Shown here one piece after another: positions 23,109-30,289 of a stretch of 30,289 bases of DNA. The position numbers and the translations under genes were made by a program. The stretch covers positions 1-30,289 of the forward strand of contig CBFDCR010000063.1 of NCBI GenBank assembly GCA_965603365.1, given 5' to 3'. The notes beneath the pieces were generated by a model that made no database searches, was not told the origin of the DNA, and worked only from the letters and a program-made list of their open reading frames with translations. The stretch comes from JAHELQ01 sp965603365. Its GTDB lineage: Bacteria > Acidobacteriota > Aminicenantia > UBA2199. Each line of letters begins with the position of its first letter. The first letter of the stretch is position 1.

Positions 23109-24233
23109 ATGACATCCCATGATGGAAATGAGGAAACATGTGAAACGACAAACATGTCCTGGAAACCGAAGGTTTTTATCGGTTCTTCAAGCACAGGGAA
23201 AGCGGTTGCCCAAACTGTCAGAGAATTATTAGAAGAAGGTGGTCAGATAGAGGTAGAAGTCTGGCACAAAAAGTTCAAAGTTGGGGAGACGTATATTGAC
23301 GTGCTGTTAAGAGCTCTGGAAGAGTTTGATTTTGCCGTTCTTGTTATTACTGCTGACGATGAACGGATACGTGAAGAGATACAGGTATTAACAATGCGGG
23401 ACAATGTTTTATTTGAACTGGGCCTGTTTATGGGACGATTGGGACGCCACCGGGCCATCATGCTCTACGACGAGAAACAGAAAGCCACACTGCCTTCAGA
23501 CCTCGGAGGCATTCACGTGGCAACATTTTCAGGCACTGAAAACAGCGATTTGAAAGCTGCGTTGCAAGCTTCCTGCGACGAAATTCGAGAGTACATTTTA
23601 AATCCTTACGAACCGCCTGTTTACACCTATGAAACCTGGAAAAAATCCTGCTATCAGATCTATGAAGCTCTCAAAAAAGCGCCAGAGGAGGCGACCATTC
23701 GAATCATTCAAACATGGCTTCCGGACATTGAGGATTTCATCGAAGATCTGGAAATACTTCTCACTGAATACAAAAAACGTTTTAAATTTCAGATTTTGCT
23801 CATCAGTTACGATCAAACGGAGGACGAGAACCATTTCGACTTACTGGGAGCGCGGATAAAATATAGAAAAGACAGCCGCAAGAATGCTATTAGAAAAATA
23901 GAAGACTCAATTTCGCAATTTATAGATCTTAAAAATAAAGTCGAGGCAGCCTGGAAAAAAAGTGGGGATAAAGACCCAAAACTTGATCTTAAAATTGGCA
24001 AATACGATTTTCTTCCTTTCGGGCCGTATTACCAGATCGGCAATGAAGTATTATTCGTCGGCTTTTATCTGAACCACTGTTCATCCATAAACGCACCAAT
24101 GTTGAAAATAAGAAGCACAGAGAGGTTAGTATGGCATCGATTTGAAAGGCACTTCGAGATTGGCTGGGAGAATGCCAAAATAGTATACTCTCCAGAAGGC
24201 AAGGACGGGAAAAACGAAATCGGCTGCGGATGA
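23109..24233 (+). CDS. TIR-like protein with unassigned C-terminal domain
   Basis: 374 residues. Residues 18-160 form the TIR-like nucleotide-binding domain (the PF10137/Cap12 type): KVFIGSSSTGKAVAQTVREL, VEVWHKKFKVGETYIDVLLRAL, FAVLVITADDE, RDNVLFELGLFMGRLGRHRAIML with the likely catalytic E103, and LPSDLGGIHVATF. Domains of this type cut NAD+ in CBASS and related defence proteins. Residues about 195-360 form a second domain I cannot name; it ends in a strand and helix pattern (YYQIGNEVLFVGFYLNHC, then WHRFERHFEIGW) that looks like a ligand-sensing module. The ATG at 23109 has a good ribosome site; the TIR fold itself begins near residue 17. The last codons overlap the glycerate kinase start (ATGA). 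Defence function is inferred. Confidence 0.85.
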   Translation: MTSHDGNEETCETTNMSWKPKVFIGSSSTGKAVAQTVRELLEEGGQIEVEVWHKKFKVGETYIDVLLRALEEFDFAVLVITADDERIREEIQVLTMRDNVLFELGLFMGRLGRHRAIMLYDEKQKATLPSDLGGIHVATFSGTENSDLKAALQASCDEIREYILNPYEPPVYTYETWKKSCYQIYEALKKAPEEATIRIIQTWLPDIEDFIEDLEILLTEYKKRFKFQILLISYDQTEDENHFDLLGARIKYRKDSRKNAIRKIEDSISQFIDLKNKVEAAWKKSGDKDPKLDLKIGKYDFLPFGPYYQIGNEVLFVGFYLNHCSSINAPMLKIRSTERLVWHRFERHFEIGWENAKIVYSPEGKDGKNEIGCG

Positions 24234-25573
24234 TCGTAAGAAATAGAGATAAATTGGCAGTGACGGCCCGGAGGGGGCTGGTGCTGGATATGGTAGAAGC
24301 GGGGATTTCCAGGGTTTTGCCCGATACCGTCATGAGACAGGCGGTGAAGTTTGATCCACTAAAAAAGATTTTGTCTATCCAGGATGTGGATTATGATATC
24401 TCCCGGGGCCGGGTATTTGTCGTCGGCGGCGGCAAGGCATCGGGGCGGATGGCCCAAACCCTGGAAGAGATCATGGGGCCGCAGAATATCGGCGCCGGTG
24501 TGGTAAACGGCATCGGCAAAAATTACCGTACCCGTAAAATTGATATCGTCGAAGCCTCCCACCCCACCCCCGACCGCCGGGGCGTAATGGGCGTAAAACA
24601 GATGCTGGCCCTCAAAGCGCAATACGCCATCGATAGAGACGACCTGGTAATCTGCCTCATCTCCGGTGGGGGTTCGGCCTTGATGCCCTGTCCGGCGGAG
24701 GGAATACGCCTGGAAGACAAGCAGGCCATAACGAAACTACTCATAGAGAGGGGCCCGGCCATACAGGAGATCAATGCCGTCAGGAAACACCTGTCCGGCA
24801 CCAAAGGCGGCCGGCTGGGCAAATTCTACTCACCGGCAGCGGTGGTGTCGTTGATCATATCCGATGTGGTGGGGAACGATCTGGACGCCATCGCCTCTGG
24901 CCCGACAGTGCCCGATCCCACCACCTTCGCCGATGCCTACAACGTATTACGGAAATACAATTTAATTTCTGGAGCACCGCCAGATGTCGTCGATTTTCTA
25001 AAAAAGGGCTGCGCCGGTAAAATAGAGGAGACCCCCAAACACCTGGACAACTGCCGCAGCCACATCATCGGCGATAACAGACTGGCCTTAGAGGCAATGG
25101 CCGCCAAGGCCAGGGAATCCGGGTTTAAACCCTGTATTGTTACCGCCGAGCAAACAGGCGATCCCACCATTGCGGCAGCGGGCAGGGCAGGGGAGATATT
25201 GGCCTCGAAATACGGCGATTACGATGTCATCCTGGTGGGCGGCGAGACAACGCCCCAACTGCCCGATGATCACGGAAGGGGGGGCAGGAACCAGCACTAT
25301 GCCGCCGCATCGCTGGTGGCGCTAAAGAACTATCCCGGCGAGTGGGTGATGGCCAGCGTGGGCACCGACGGCGTAGACTACCTGGAGGGGGTGGCCGGCG
25401 CCATTGTAGACAGACACTCTCTGCAAACCGCAGCCTCCAAAAACCTGGAGATTCAAGCCTATCTCGACAGGTATGACAGCCACACCCTGCTAAAAAAGAT
25501 TGGCCATTCCCTGATAAAAACAGACCATACCGGCACCAATGTCGGCGATGCTGCCGTTTATATTTTAAAGTAA
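24230..25573 (+). CDS. Glycerate 2-kinase (MOFRL family, GckA/TtuD-like)
   Basis: 447 residues, full length. The enzyme phosphorylates D-glycerate to 2-phosphoglycerate, feeding lower glycolysis. Family blocks: RVFVVGGGKASGRMAQTLEE, VEASHPTPD, CLISGGGSALMPCP, NAVRKHLSGTKGGRLG, SLIISDVVGNDLDAIASGP and, in the C-terminal MOFRL domain, VGGETTP...GRGGRNQHYAA, ASVGTDGVDYLEGVAGAI and TGTNVGDAAVY. The ATG overlaps the TIR stop by four bases and has no ribosome site of its own beyond the end of that gene, so it now depends on the TIR transcript. It is more GC-rich than the TIR gene. It appears to be a metabolic gene caught between the two long repeats. Confidence 0.93.
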   Translation: MIVRNRDKLAVTARRGLVLDMVEAGISRVLPDTVMRQAVKFDPLKKILSIQDVDYDISRGRVFVVGGGKASGRMAQTLEEIMGPQNIGAGVVNGIGKNYRTRKIDIVEASHPTPDRRGVMGVKQMLALKAQYAIDRDDLVICLISGGGSALMPCPAEGIRLEDKQAITKLLIERGPAIQEINAVRKHLSGTKGGRLGKFYSPAAVVSLIISDVVGNDLDAIASGPTVPDPTTFADAYNVLRKYNLISGAPPDVVDFLKKGCAGKIEETPKHLDNCRSHIIGDNRLALEAMAAKARESGFKPCIVTAEQTGDPTIAAAGRAGEILASKYGDYDVILVGGETTPQLPDDHGRGGRNQHYAAASLVALKNYPGEWVMASVGTDGVDYLEGVAGAIVDRHSLQTAASKNLEIQAYLDRYDSHTLLKKIGHSLIKTDHTGTNVGDAAVYILK

Positions 25574-25604
25574 CAGAGTAATTGTGTATAACCTACTGAA
25601 AAAA

Positions 25605-25694
25605 TTAAATTGGGATAAAAAATTCGGCAATATAAAAAGTCTTTCCACTGATGAGTGACGAAAAAATGACATTGGAGTCGACGACGATTTTCAT
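25605..25694 (-). pseudogene. Truncated PIN-domain toxin, copy 2
   Basis: Same start as copy 1 (MKIVVDSNVIFSSLISGK) but with a different tail, TFYIAEFF, then a stop at 29 residues. The TFYI continuation looks closer to a genuine PIN protein than the copy 1 tail, so this copy may keep a few more original codons. Its ATG also overlaps the preceding stop. Confidence 0.6.
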
Positions 25695-25801
25695 TTAATA
25701 GGCAGATCCTTTTTGTATCGATCCCAGGCTCGCTGTCGAATCTGTTCTAATTTTTGCATGTATTCTTCTTCAGTAAGATTTATGTTGTCCCGAAAATTCC
25801 T
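25691..25801 (-). pseudogene. Tail of a small antitoxin-like gene, copy 2
   Basis: Identical in sequence to the copy at 22164-22274: a charged 36-codon open tail with no start, its stop overlapping the PIN ATG. Confidence 0.4.
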
Positions 25802-25835
25802 TTAAGGCATCATATTGAGAAAAATACGGGACAGT

Positions 25836-26294
25836 CTAGAAATCCGGCACCCCAAAAGAGAGGGGAGACAGGGGCAAAAAATCGGCCTTGCCCACCGGGA
25901 AGGGACTTTCACCAAAAAAGAGACCCAGCAGAGATCCGGCACAACAAATGGCCAGTCCCGGAACCTCCTCGGCAAAGTATTTCAGGCTGGTCAGGGCCCG
26001 GGGGCAATGCTGGATTTCATCGAAGATGAGTAGATCGTTTTCGGAATCGATGGTGGCATTTACATAGAAGCTGAGTTCATCCAGAATCCGCCGGGGTTTA
26101 AGATCGGGGGCGAATATTTTCTTTACCTGATCGTCCTCCTCAAAGTTAAAGTAATGATATTGGGGGAAGCATTGCTGCCCAAACTCTTTGAGGATATAGG
26201 TTTTTCCCACCTGGCGGGCCCCCTTGATAATCAAGGGATTGCGGTGTTTACGCTCTTTCCGCGCCTCCAATTGCCTGCTTATGTCTCGCTTCAT
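25836..26294 (-). pseudogene. Truncated AAA ATPase (DUF4143 family), copy 2
   Basis: Same truncated frame as copy 1, from the ATG at 26294 (MKRDISRQLEAR) to the same stop after SFGVPDF. A longer in-frame reading starts at 26402, but the added residues are not part of the family. Amino acid changes relative to copy 1 include A/T, N/D and V/I exchanges, all in the upstream half of the gene; the downstream half is identical. Walker A and B are intact, yet the rest of the protein is missing, so function is doubtful. Confidence 0.8.
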
Positions 26295-26402
26295 GTCACT
26301 CTGACAACTCTTTGCCAATGTCGGGATATTTTTGGCATCGCCGGGGTTTTTACCCCAGGGCTTCGAGTTTTTTGGCAAAAACGGGCTTCTATCTTGAATC
26401 AC

Positions 26403-26765
26403 CTATGGCAATGATTTCTCCCCCTCTGGCAATAAAGCCAACACAACCAATAGGTGTCCTCTTTCAACCACTCTACTTTATTCTTGAGGCGCAGAAAAGG
26501 GGTCAAGCAAGGCCGTTACCCGCGAGTAAAATATGGTTGGTTTTGATTTTGTGTTTGGGGAGGAGAAAAATTTTCATATGGGGTGGTTGACAATTTTTTT
26601 CTGGGGGGGGATAATGGTGTATTGGTGGTTAATTGTTAAGGATTTCGACTTTTTGTGTGGGCCGTCGGTGGTGAAGTGAAGCAGATAAAAGAAGGAGTAT
26701 CATGCCCGGTCGATGGGTTTTTTCAAAATATTTAAGGAGACTATATTTTAAAAGGAGGTATTATC
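26403..26765 (+). promoter_or_regulatory. Non-coding spacer and promoter of the transglutaminase gene
   Basis: No gene is visible from 26403 to 26586. A near-consensus promoter follows: TTGACA (26587-26592), 17-base spacer, GATAAT (26610-26615), start near 26622. The leader of about 140 bases ends in AAAGGAGGT (26751-26759), a very strong ribosome site, before the ATG at 26766. Confidence 0.6.
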
Positions 26766-29700
26766 ATGTTTAGATTTCAGCGCAAGATTGTACTGGCGGC
26801 TTTTTTGGGTGTCGCGGTACTGGTGGGTCTGCTGGCCCACCAGATGTACGGCGGGGGCAGCGGCCCCAGTTTAAAGGCGGTGTTGTCCGCCAACCATGAC
26901 GCCGTGGAGTTGACCTGGATGCCCTATCCCGGGGCCGCCGCCTACCAGGTCTGGCGCTCGCCCCTGACCGCCGATGCCTATGAGTTTACCCTGGCGGCCG
27001 AACTATCTTACGGCCAGACGACCTTTAGCGATCCCATCGAAGACGATGGCTCGACGGTCTACAGGGTGATGGCCGTGGGCAGCCGGAACTATGCCTACCC
27101 GCTGGCGGCGAAGTTGACGGTCAGCCGGTTCGGCGGCCTGGTGCCCATCTCCCTGGAGTTTCACCCCCACTCGCTGGCAACGGCGTTAAAGAGCCTCGAA
27201 CCCTATGGGCTGATAAAAGACGTCAACACCGGTGAGTTCCTGGATGCCTCCAGCAGCCTTTGGCCCGGCCAGGTGCTGGAGGTGGAGGGCAGCCGGGGCA
27301 AGACCCTGACCATGGTGGGCACCATGCCCACGGCCGTGCCCCTGCATATCGCACCCCATCAATTTAAGTATTTTGCCGTCCCCCTGACAGAGGAGCGGTG
27401 GTCCCTGAAGGGCTTAAAACTCCTGGGCTTGAAGGACACGGCCGCCCACTCCTACATCTTCTCCGACGGCAACAACATTCAACTGGACGAGGCCGAGGTC
27501 TATCTACCGGGCCAGGTCTATGGGCTGCGCAGCAGCCGGGAAACCCGGCTCGATCTGGCAAACAGGCTCCTGTACCAGGGCGGTGAGGCGGCGGCTCCCA
27601 GCGCGGCGAGGCCCACTTTCCTGGGGGGCAGTCCCGACGACGGCACTGCGGTGGTGGTGCTCTACGACGACGCTTACGAGACCAAACTCTACAAGTGCTG
27701 GAGCGGCGGCAAGTCCGGGGCCTGGGACGGGGTCACCGACAATGCCGTTGGCGCCGACAATGTCAAGAATGCGGCGGTGGTCCGCCGGGGCCGCACCATG
27801 TATGTGAAGGACGAGGCCGGTATGGACGAGACCACACCGGTCACGGTGCTGGCACCGGCCGCACCCGGCACCGGCCGCCAGGGTGCCGGTTGGAATATTT
27901 CCTGGGATTCCCCAAAGGGGGCGGCGGCCATCCAGATACCCGCTGCCGCACCGGTGGGGGACTACCAGGTGCGGGTGGGCAGCGACCCGGAAAACTACGT
28001 CACCGTGTACATCATCTTCGATCCCTCTTTTGCCGCCTCCTACCTGGATGCCAACGGGTACCGCTCCTGGGCCTATGTGGACGAGGAGTGGCAGACGGCG
28101 GTAGACTTGAAGAACTATTTGAACTATTCGTTTGAGGGGCCCGGTTATCCGCTGGGCAGCAACGACGATGTGTACGGCTACCGGGGGGATTGGAACTCCG
28201 AGAGCGGGGCAGACGGCGGCGTGTTTGGCCAGCGCTGGGTGGAGATGGCGGCCACGATTCACGGCAGCGGTGCCGCCACCCCCCTGGAGGCCTGCCTTCA
28301 TGCCTACGGGGTGGTGGGCCAGCGCATCACCTGGGTGGCGGGCAACGGCTGGTACGGCAACGACAGCGGGGTATACAACACCTTCGACGATATGCTGCGG
28401 GGTACGATCGACGCACCCAAAGGCGGCGGCATCGCCGACGAATTGGATGTGGTGACGGCCGAGCGGGCGGCCTTAGGATTGGGCTGGGTCGACCGGCTGC
28501 CGGCCAATTACGTGCTCGAAGCCGGTGCCTGCTTTAATTTCGCCACCTGCCTGTCGGTGATGTTCCGGGCCTTAGGGATCCCGGGCCGCTGTCAGCACTC
28601 CATCGGCGGCGACGGCTGGACCTCTTCCTTCCATACCTGGGCCGAAGCCTGCCTGGGGAAACCGGAGATCCATCCCAACCAGGGTACCTGGTGGGACGGG
28701 GGCTGGTATGAACTCGACTGCAACGACCCCTACAGTTTAAGCCTCGATACGACATCCCACTCCGAGGGCAGCATTACCCCGGTGGTGATCAACGGTTACG
28801 GCGACTATTTGATCAACGAGTATATCCAGTGTGAGGGCATCGGCTATGACGGCAGCTTTTATGAAAACAGTTTTGAGTGCACCCCGCCGGGACGCGATAC
28901 CGGCACCCATACGGCAGTGCCGCTGCAAAACGGTACGACCAACGATGCCGAAGAGCACGACTCCACCCCCCTGGTGGTGGAGTACGATACCAGCGGCAGT
29001 GCCTGGCAGTTGATGAACCTGTTTGTGCCCTATGACGGCCCTGCCCGTCCCTCCGGCGACCAGTATGTCTACGACAGCCACCACGGTTATGCCCTGAACG
29101 ATACCCAGACCGGCCCCTCCGGCGGTGCCGGTTACATCGCCGACAGCACCAACGAGAACGATCTGCCGGTGCTGGTGGAGGGGGTGGATCAACGGGGCGT
29201 CATCGGCGGCTGGGGCTTCATGATGTACCGGGTGCCGGTGAGCGGCAGCAGCTCGATCACGGTGGAGTTGAGCGAGGGGGCCGACAGGGTGGAGATACTG
29301 GGCAGCCTGGATCGCAATATCTATTCCAGCCACAAACGCTGGGATCTGGATTACGACTTCATCTCCGACACCAATGGCCAGTTGGTCGCCAATACCGCTG
29401 GCGGCGACCAGTTGTACCTGTGGCTTCAACTCAAGGGCTTGAGTCTCAGCCAACCGGGACTGGGCCAGGAGGTGGCCTGGTACACCATCCGGCTGGGGGA
29501 GTCGACACCCCCCTACTGCGGCGACGGTGCCTGCAACGGCGACGAGACGCCCGAGACCTGCCCGGAGGACTGTGGTGCCCAGCCTTACTGCGGCGACGAC
29601 ATCTGCAACGGCGAGGAGACCCCGGAGACCTGTCCCGAAGACTGCGGGAGTCAGCCTCCCTATACGATTACGGCGCTGGCCGGCATGTATGTTTACTATA

Positions 29701-30137
29701 CCGGCACCACCTCTATCGATTCGCTGCGGGTGGGCACCAAGCAAAACGACGGCAGCCGCTACTGGGCCTCGGCGGTCAAATACGATTTACCCACTTCGCC
29801 GGTATCGGCTGCAGTGATCAAGCTGCAAGAGTCCTCCACCATGTTTTGCGATAACAGCAATCCCGGCGACACCATGCAGATCTCCCGGTCGGCGGTGACA
29901 TTCGACAATATCCCCACCTACGGCGGCATCCCCAACCAGGTGGGAACCGTGGCCAATTTCTCCGTCACCGGCTGTGTGAAGGAGCGGGTGACTGCGGTGG
30001 ACATTACGGCAGTGATAAACGAGGCCATCCAGAACGGTGAAAACACCCTGCTGATCCGCTACCAGAATTTTACTAACGACGACTACCTGGGCCAGCACCG
30101 TTTTTACGATAAACCGGAACTGGAAATCACCCCCTAA
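26766..30137 (+). CDS. Large secreted transglutaminase-like multidomain protein
   Basis: 1123 residues. Residues 7-27 are a signal or anchor helix. Residues about 38-115 look like a fibronectin III module (AVELTWMPYPGAAAYQVWRS). Near 390-420 comes a beta-sandwich end (PVGDYQVRVGSDPENYVTVYIIFDP) like that before the core of animal transglutaminases. The catalytic core has C589 in GACFNFATCLSVMFRALGIPGR-type context, H623 in FHTWAEA and D651 in YELDCNDPY, the Cys-His-Asp triad. After a beta-rich region come two cysteine-rich repeats of the form CGDGxCNGxETPETCPEDCG (about 917-962), then a C-terminal DNRLRE-like beta domain (965-1123). It would act outside the cytoplasm, cross-linking, cutting or binding protein. 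The gene is far richer in G and C than its neighbours. Confidence 0.82.
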   Translation: MFRFQRKIVLAAFLGVAVLVGLLAHQMYGGGSGPSLKAVLSANHDAVELTWMPYPGAAAYQVWRSPLTADAYEFTLAAELSYGQTTFSDPIEDDGSTVYRVMAVGSRNYAYPLAAKLTVSRFGGLVPISLEFHPHSLATALKSLEPYGLIKDVNTGEFLDASSSLWPGQVLEVEGSRGKTLTMVGTMPTAVPLHIAPHQFKYFAVPLTEERWSLKGLKLLGLKDTAAHSYIFSDGNNIQLDEAEVYLPGQVYGLRSSRETRLDLANRLLYQGGEAAAPSAARPTFLGGSPDDGTAVVVLYDDAYETKLYKCWSGGKSGAWDGVTDNAVGADNVKNAAVVRRGRTMYVKDEAGMDETTPVTVLAPAAPGTGRQGAGWNISWDSPKGAAAIQIPAAAPVGDYQVRVGSDPENYVTVYIIFDPSFAASYLDANGYRSWAYVDEEWQTAVDLKNYLNYSFEGPGYPLGSNDDVYGYRGDWNSESGADGGVFGQRWVEMAATIHGSGAATPLEACLHAYGVVGQRITWVAGNGWYGNDSGVYNTFDDMLRGTIDAPKGGGIADELDVVTAERAALGLGWVDRLPANYVLEAGACFNFATCLSVMFRALGIPGRCQHSIGGDGWTSSFHTWAEACLGKPEIHPNQGTWWDGGWYELDCNDPYSLSLDTTSHSEGSITPVVINGYGDYLINEYIQCEGIGYDGSFYENSFECTPPGRDTGTHTAVPLQNGTTNDAEEHDSTPLVVEYDTSGSAWQLMNLFVPYDGPARPSGDQYVYDSHHGYALNDTQTGPSGGAGYIADSTNENDLPVLVEGVDQRGVIGGWGFMMYRVPVSGSSSITVELSEGADRVEILGSLDRNIYSSHKRWDLDYDFISDTNGQLVANTAGGDQLYLWLQLKGLSLSQPGLGQEVAWYTIRLGESTPPYCGDGACNGDETPETCPEDCGAQPYCGDDICNGEETPETCPEDCGSQPPYTITALAGMYVYYTGTTSIDSLRVGTKQNDGSRYWASAVKYDLPTSPVSAAVIKLQESSTMFCDNSNPGDTMQISRSAVTFDNIPTYGGIPNQVGTVANFSVTGCVKERVTAVDITAVINEAIQNGENTLLIRYQNFTNDDYLGQHRFYDKPELEITP

Positions 30138-30170
30138 ACAGCGACATTATTAAACCGAATAATATTTAAA

Positions 30171-30203
30171 AAAAGGGACATCCTGCCGCAGGGTGTCCCT
30201 TTT
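30171..30203 (+). terminator. Strong hairpin terminator
   Basis: A 15-bp stem, AAAAGGGACATCCTG pairing with CAGGGTGTCCCTTTT (one G-T pair), closes on a three-base loop (CCG, 30186-30188). The T-run lies in the 3' arm. It stands 34 bases after the transglutaminase stop and, with its A and T flanks, could work in both directions. Confidence 0.85.
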
Positions 30204-30289
30204 CAGCCTGAACAATTTGCTCTTTTGTCGTATCCTGTAATCTAAAAGATTATTTCTTTGTTGTTTTACAACATTATGATTGTCTGAAA

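Larger units (their letters stand above)
25641..26297. repeat. 657-bp direct repeat, copy 2
   Basis: In the same orientation as 22114-22770. Together the two copies enclose the TIR and glycerate kinase genes, 23109-25573. The first 400 bases are identical to copy 1 by eye and the last 250 about 8 percent different. Beyond 26297 the flank matches the third copy only from 26315 to 26351. Confidence 0.93.

Noticed and set aside
22114..26297. Composite transposon flanking the TIR and glycerate kinase genes
   Set aside because: The repeats carry no transposase, no terminal inverted repeats that I can see and no evident target duplication, so a transposon call is not supported; they are described as repeats only.
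27504..28301. Long minus-strand frame of 265 codons
   Set aside because: It lies antisense to the GC-rich transglutaminase gene, whose codon bias keeps other frames open; the translation has no domain and low complexity (G, A, V, P, H).
29515..29650. Tandem DNA repeat in the C-terminal part of the large gene
   Set aside because: It is two copies of a cysteine-rich protein motif in frame with the gene and not an independent DNA repeat or CRISPR.
28737..29744. Minus-strand frame of 335 codons
   Set aside because: Again antisense within the transglutaminase gene, with repetitive A/V/G/I composition and no ribosome site. The plus-strand frame has a catalytic triad and defined domains.

Overview
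This window looks like a chromosome segment of an anaerobic, hydrogen-metabolising, Gram-negative-type bacterium. The signs are an LptE-like outer-membrane assembly lipoprotein, a cytoplasmic Mvh-type [NiFe] hydrogenase joined to Hdr/Qmo-type electron-transfer proteins, and secreted proteins. The phylum cannot be fixed from the sequence alone; the secreted six-bladed-propeller protein is of a type common in uncultivated anaerobic lineages, which is only a weak hint.

Layout. (1) 187-1847, minus strand: lptE and holA, with a terminator after holA and a promoter so close to lptE that its mRNA may be leaderless. (2) 2014-9747, plus strand: a tight six-gene operon, HdrA / QmoC-like HdrC-cytochrome b / second HdrA / MvhD / MvhG / MvhA. 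It has the parts to pass H2 electrons through flavin and Fe-S subunits to a membrane quinone-reactive subunit, and it has no HdrB. (3) 9764-11823, minus strand: four small accessory genes (two short proteins, a DUF434/DUF5616-type protein, a zinc-ribbon/DUF2007-type membrane protein). (4) 11983-15357, plus strand: hydrogenase maturation. There are two different maturation proteases, then a single-ORF fusion of the nickel chaperone HypA with a complete histidine kinase, a receiver-only response regulator, and HypB. A near-consensus promoter precedes the second protease. (5) 15423-16439: a secreted beta-propeller protein.

(6) 16456-26400 is an accessory island. It holds an AT-richer two-gene operon on the minus strand, a BrxD-type (DUF2791) ATPase with four SAP-like motifs and an Lhr-like DEAH helicase, which recalls the brxD/brxHI pair of type 2 BREX without the rest of BREX. 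Next come a TIR-like protein with an unassigned C-terminal domain and a glycerate 2-kinase whose start overlaps the TIR stop. Three partial copies of one decayed element lie around these genes in the same orientation (16456-16612, 22084-22840, 25605-26351). The two longer copies carry the same truncated AAA ATPase and the same truncated PIN-toxin pair. (7) 26587-30203: a strong promoter, a very GC-rich gene for a large secreted transglutaminase-like protein, and a clear terminator.

Working together: regions 2 and 4 form one hydrogenase biosynthesis and use locus, in which the HypA-kinase/receiver/HypB arrangement could link nickel delivery to signalling. Region 6 is a probable defence island shaped by repeat-mediated rearrangement. 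No tRNA, rRNA or CRISPR array was seen.
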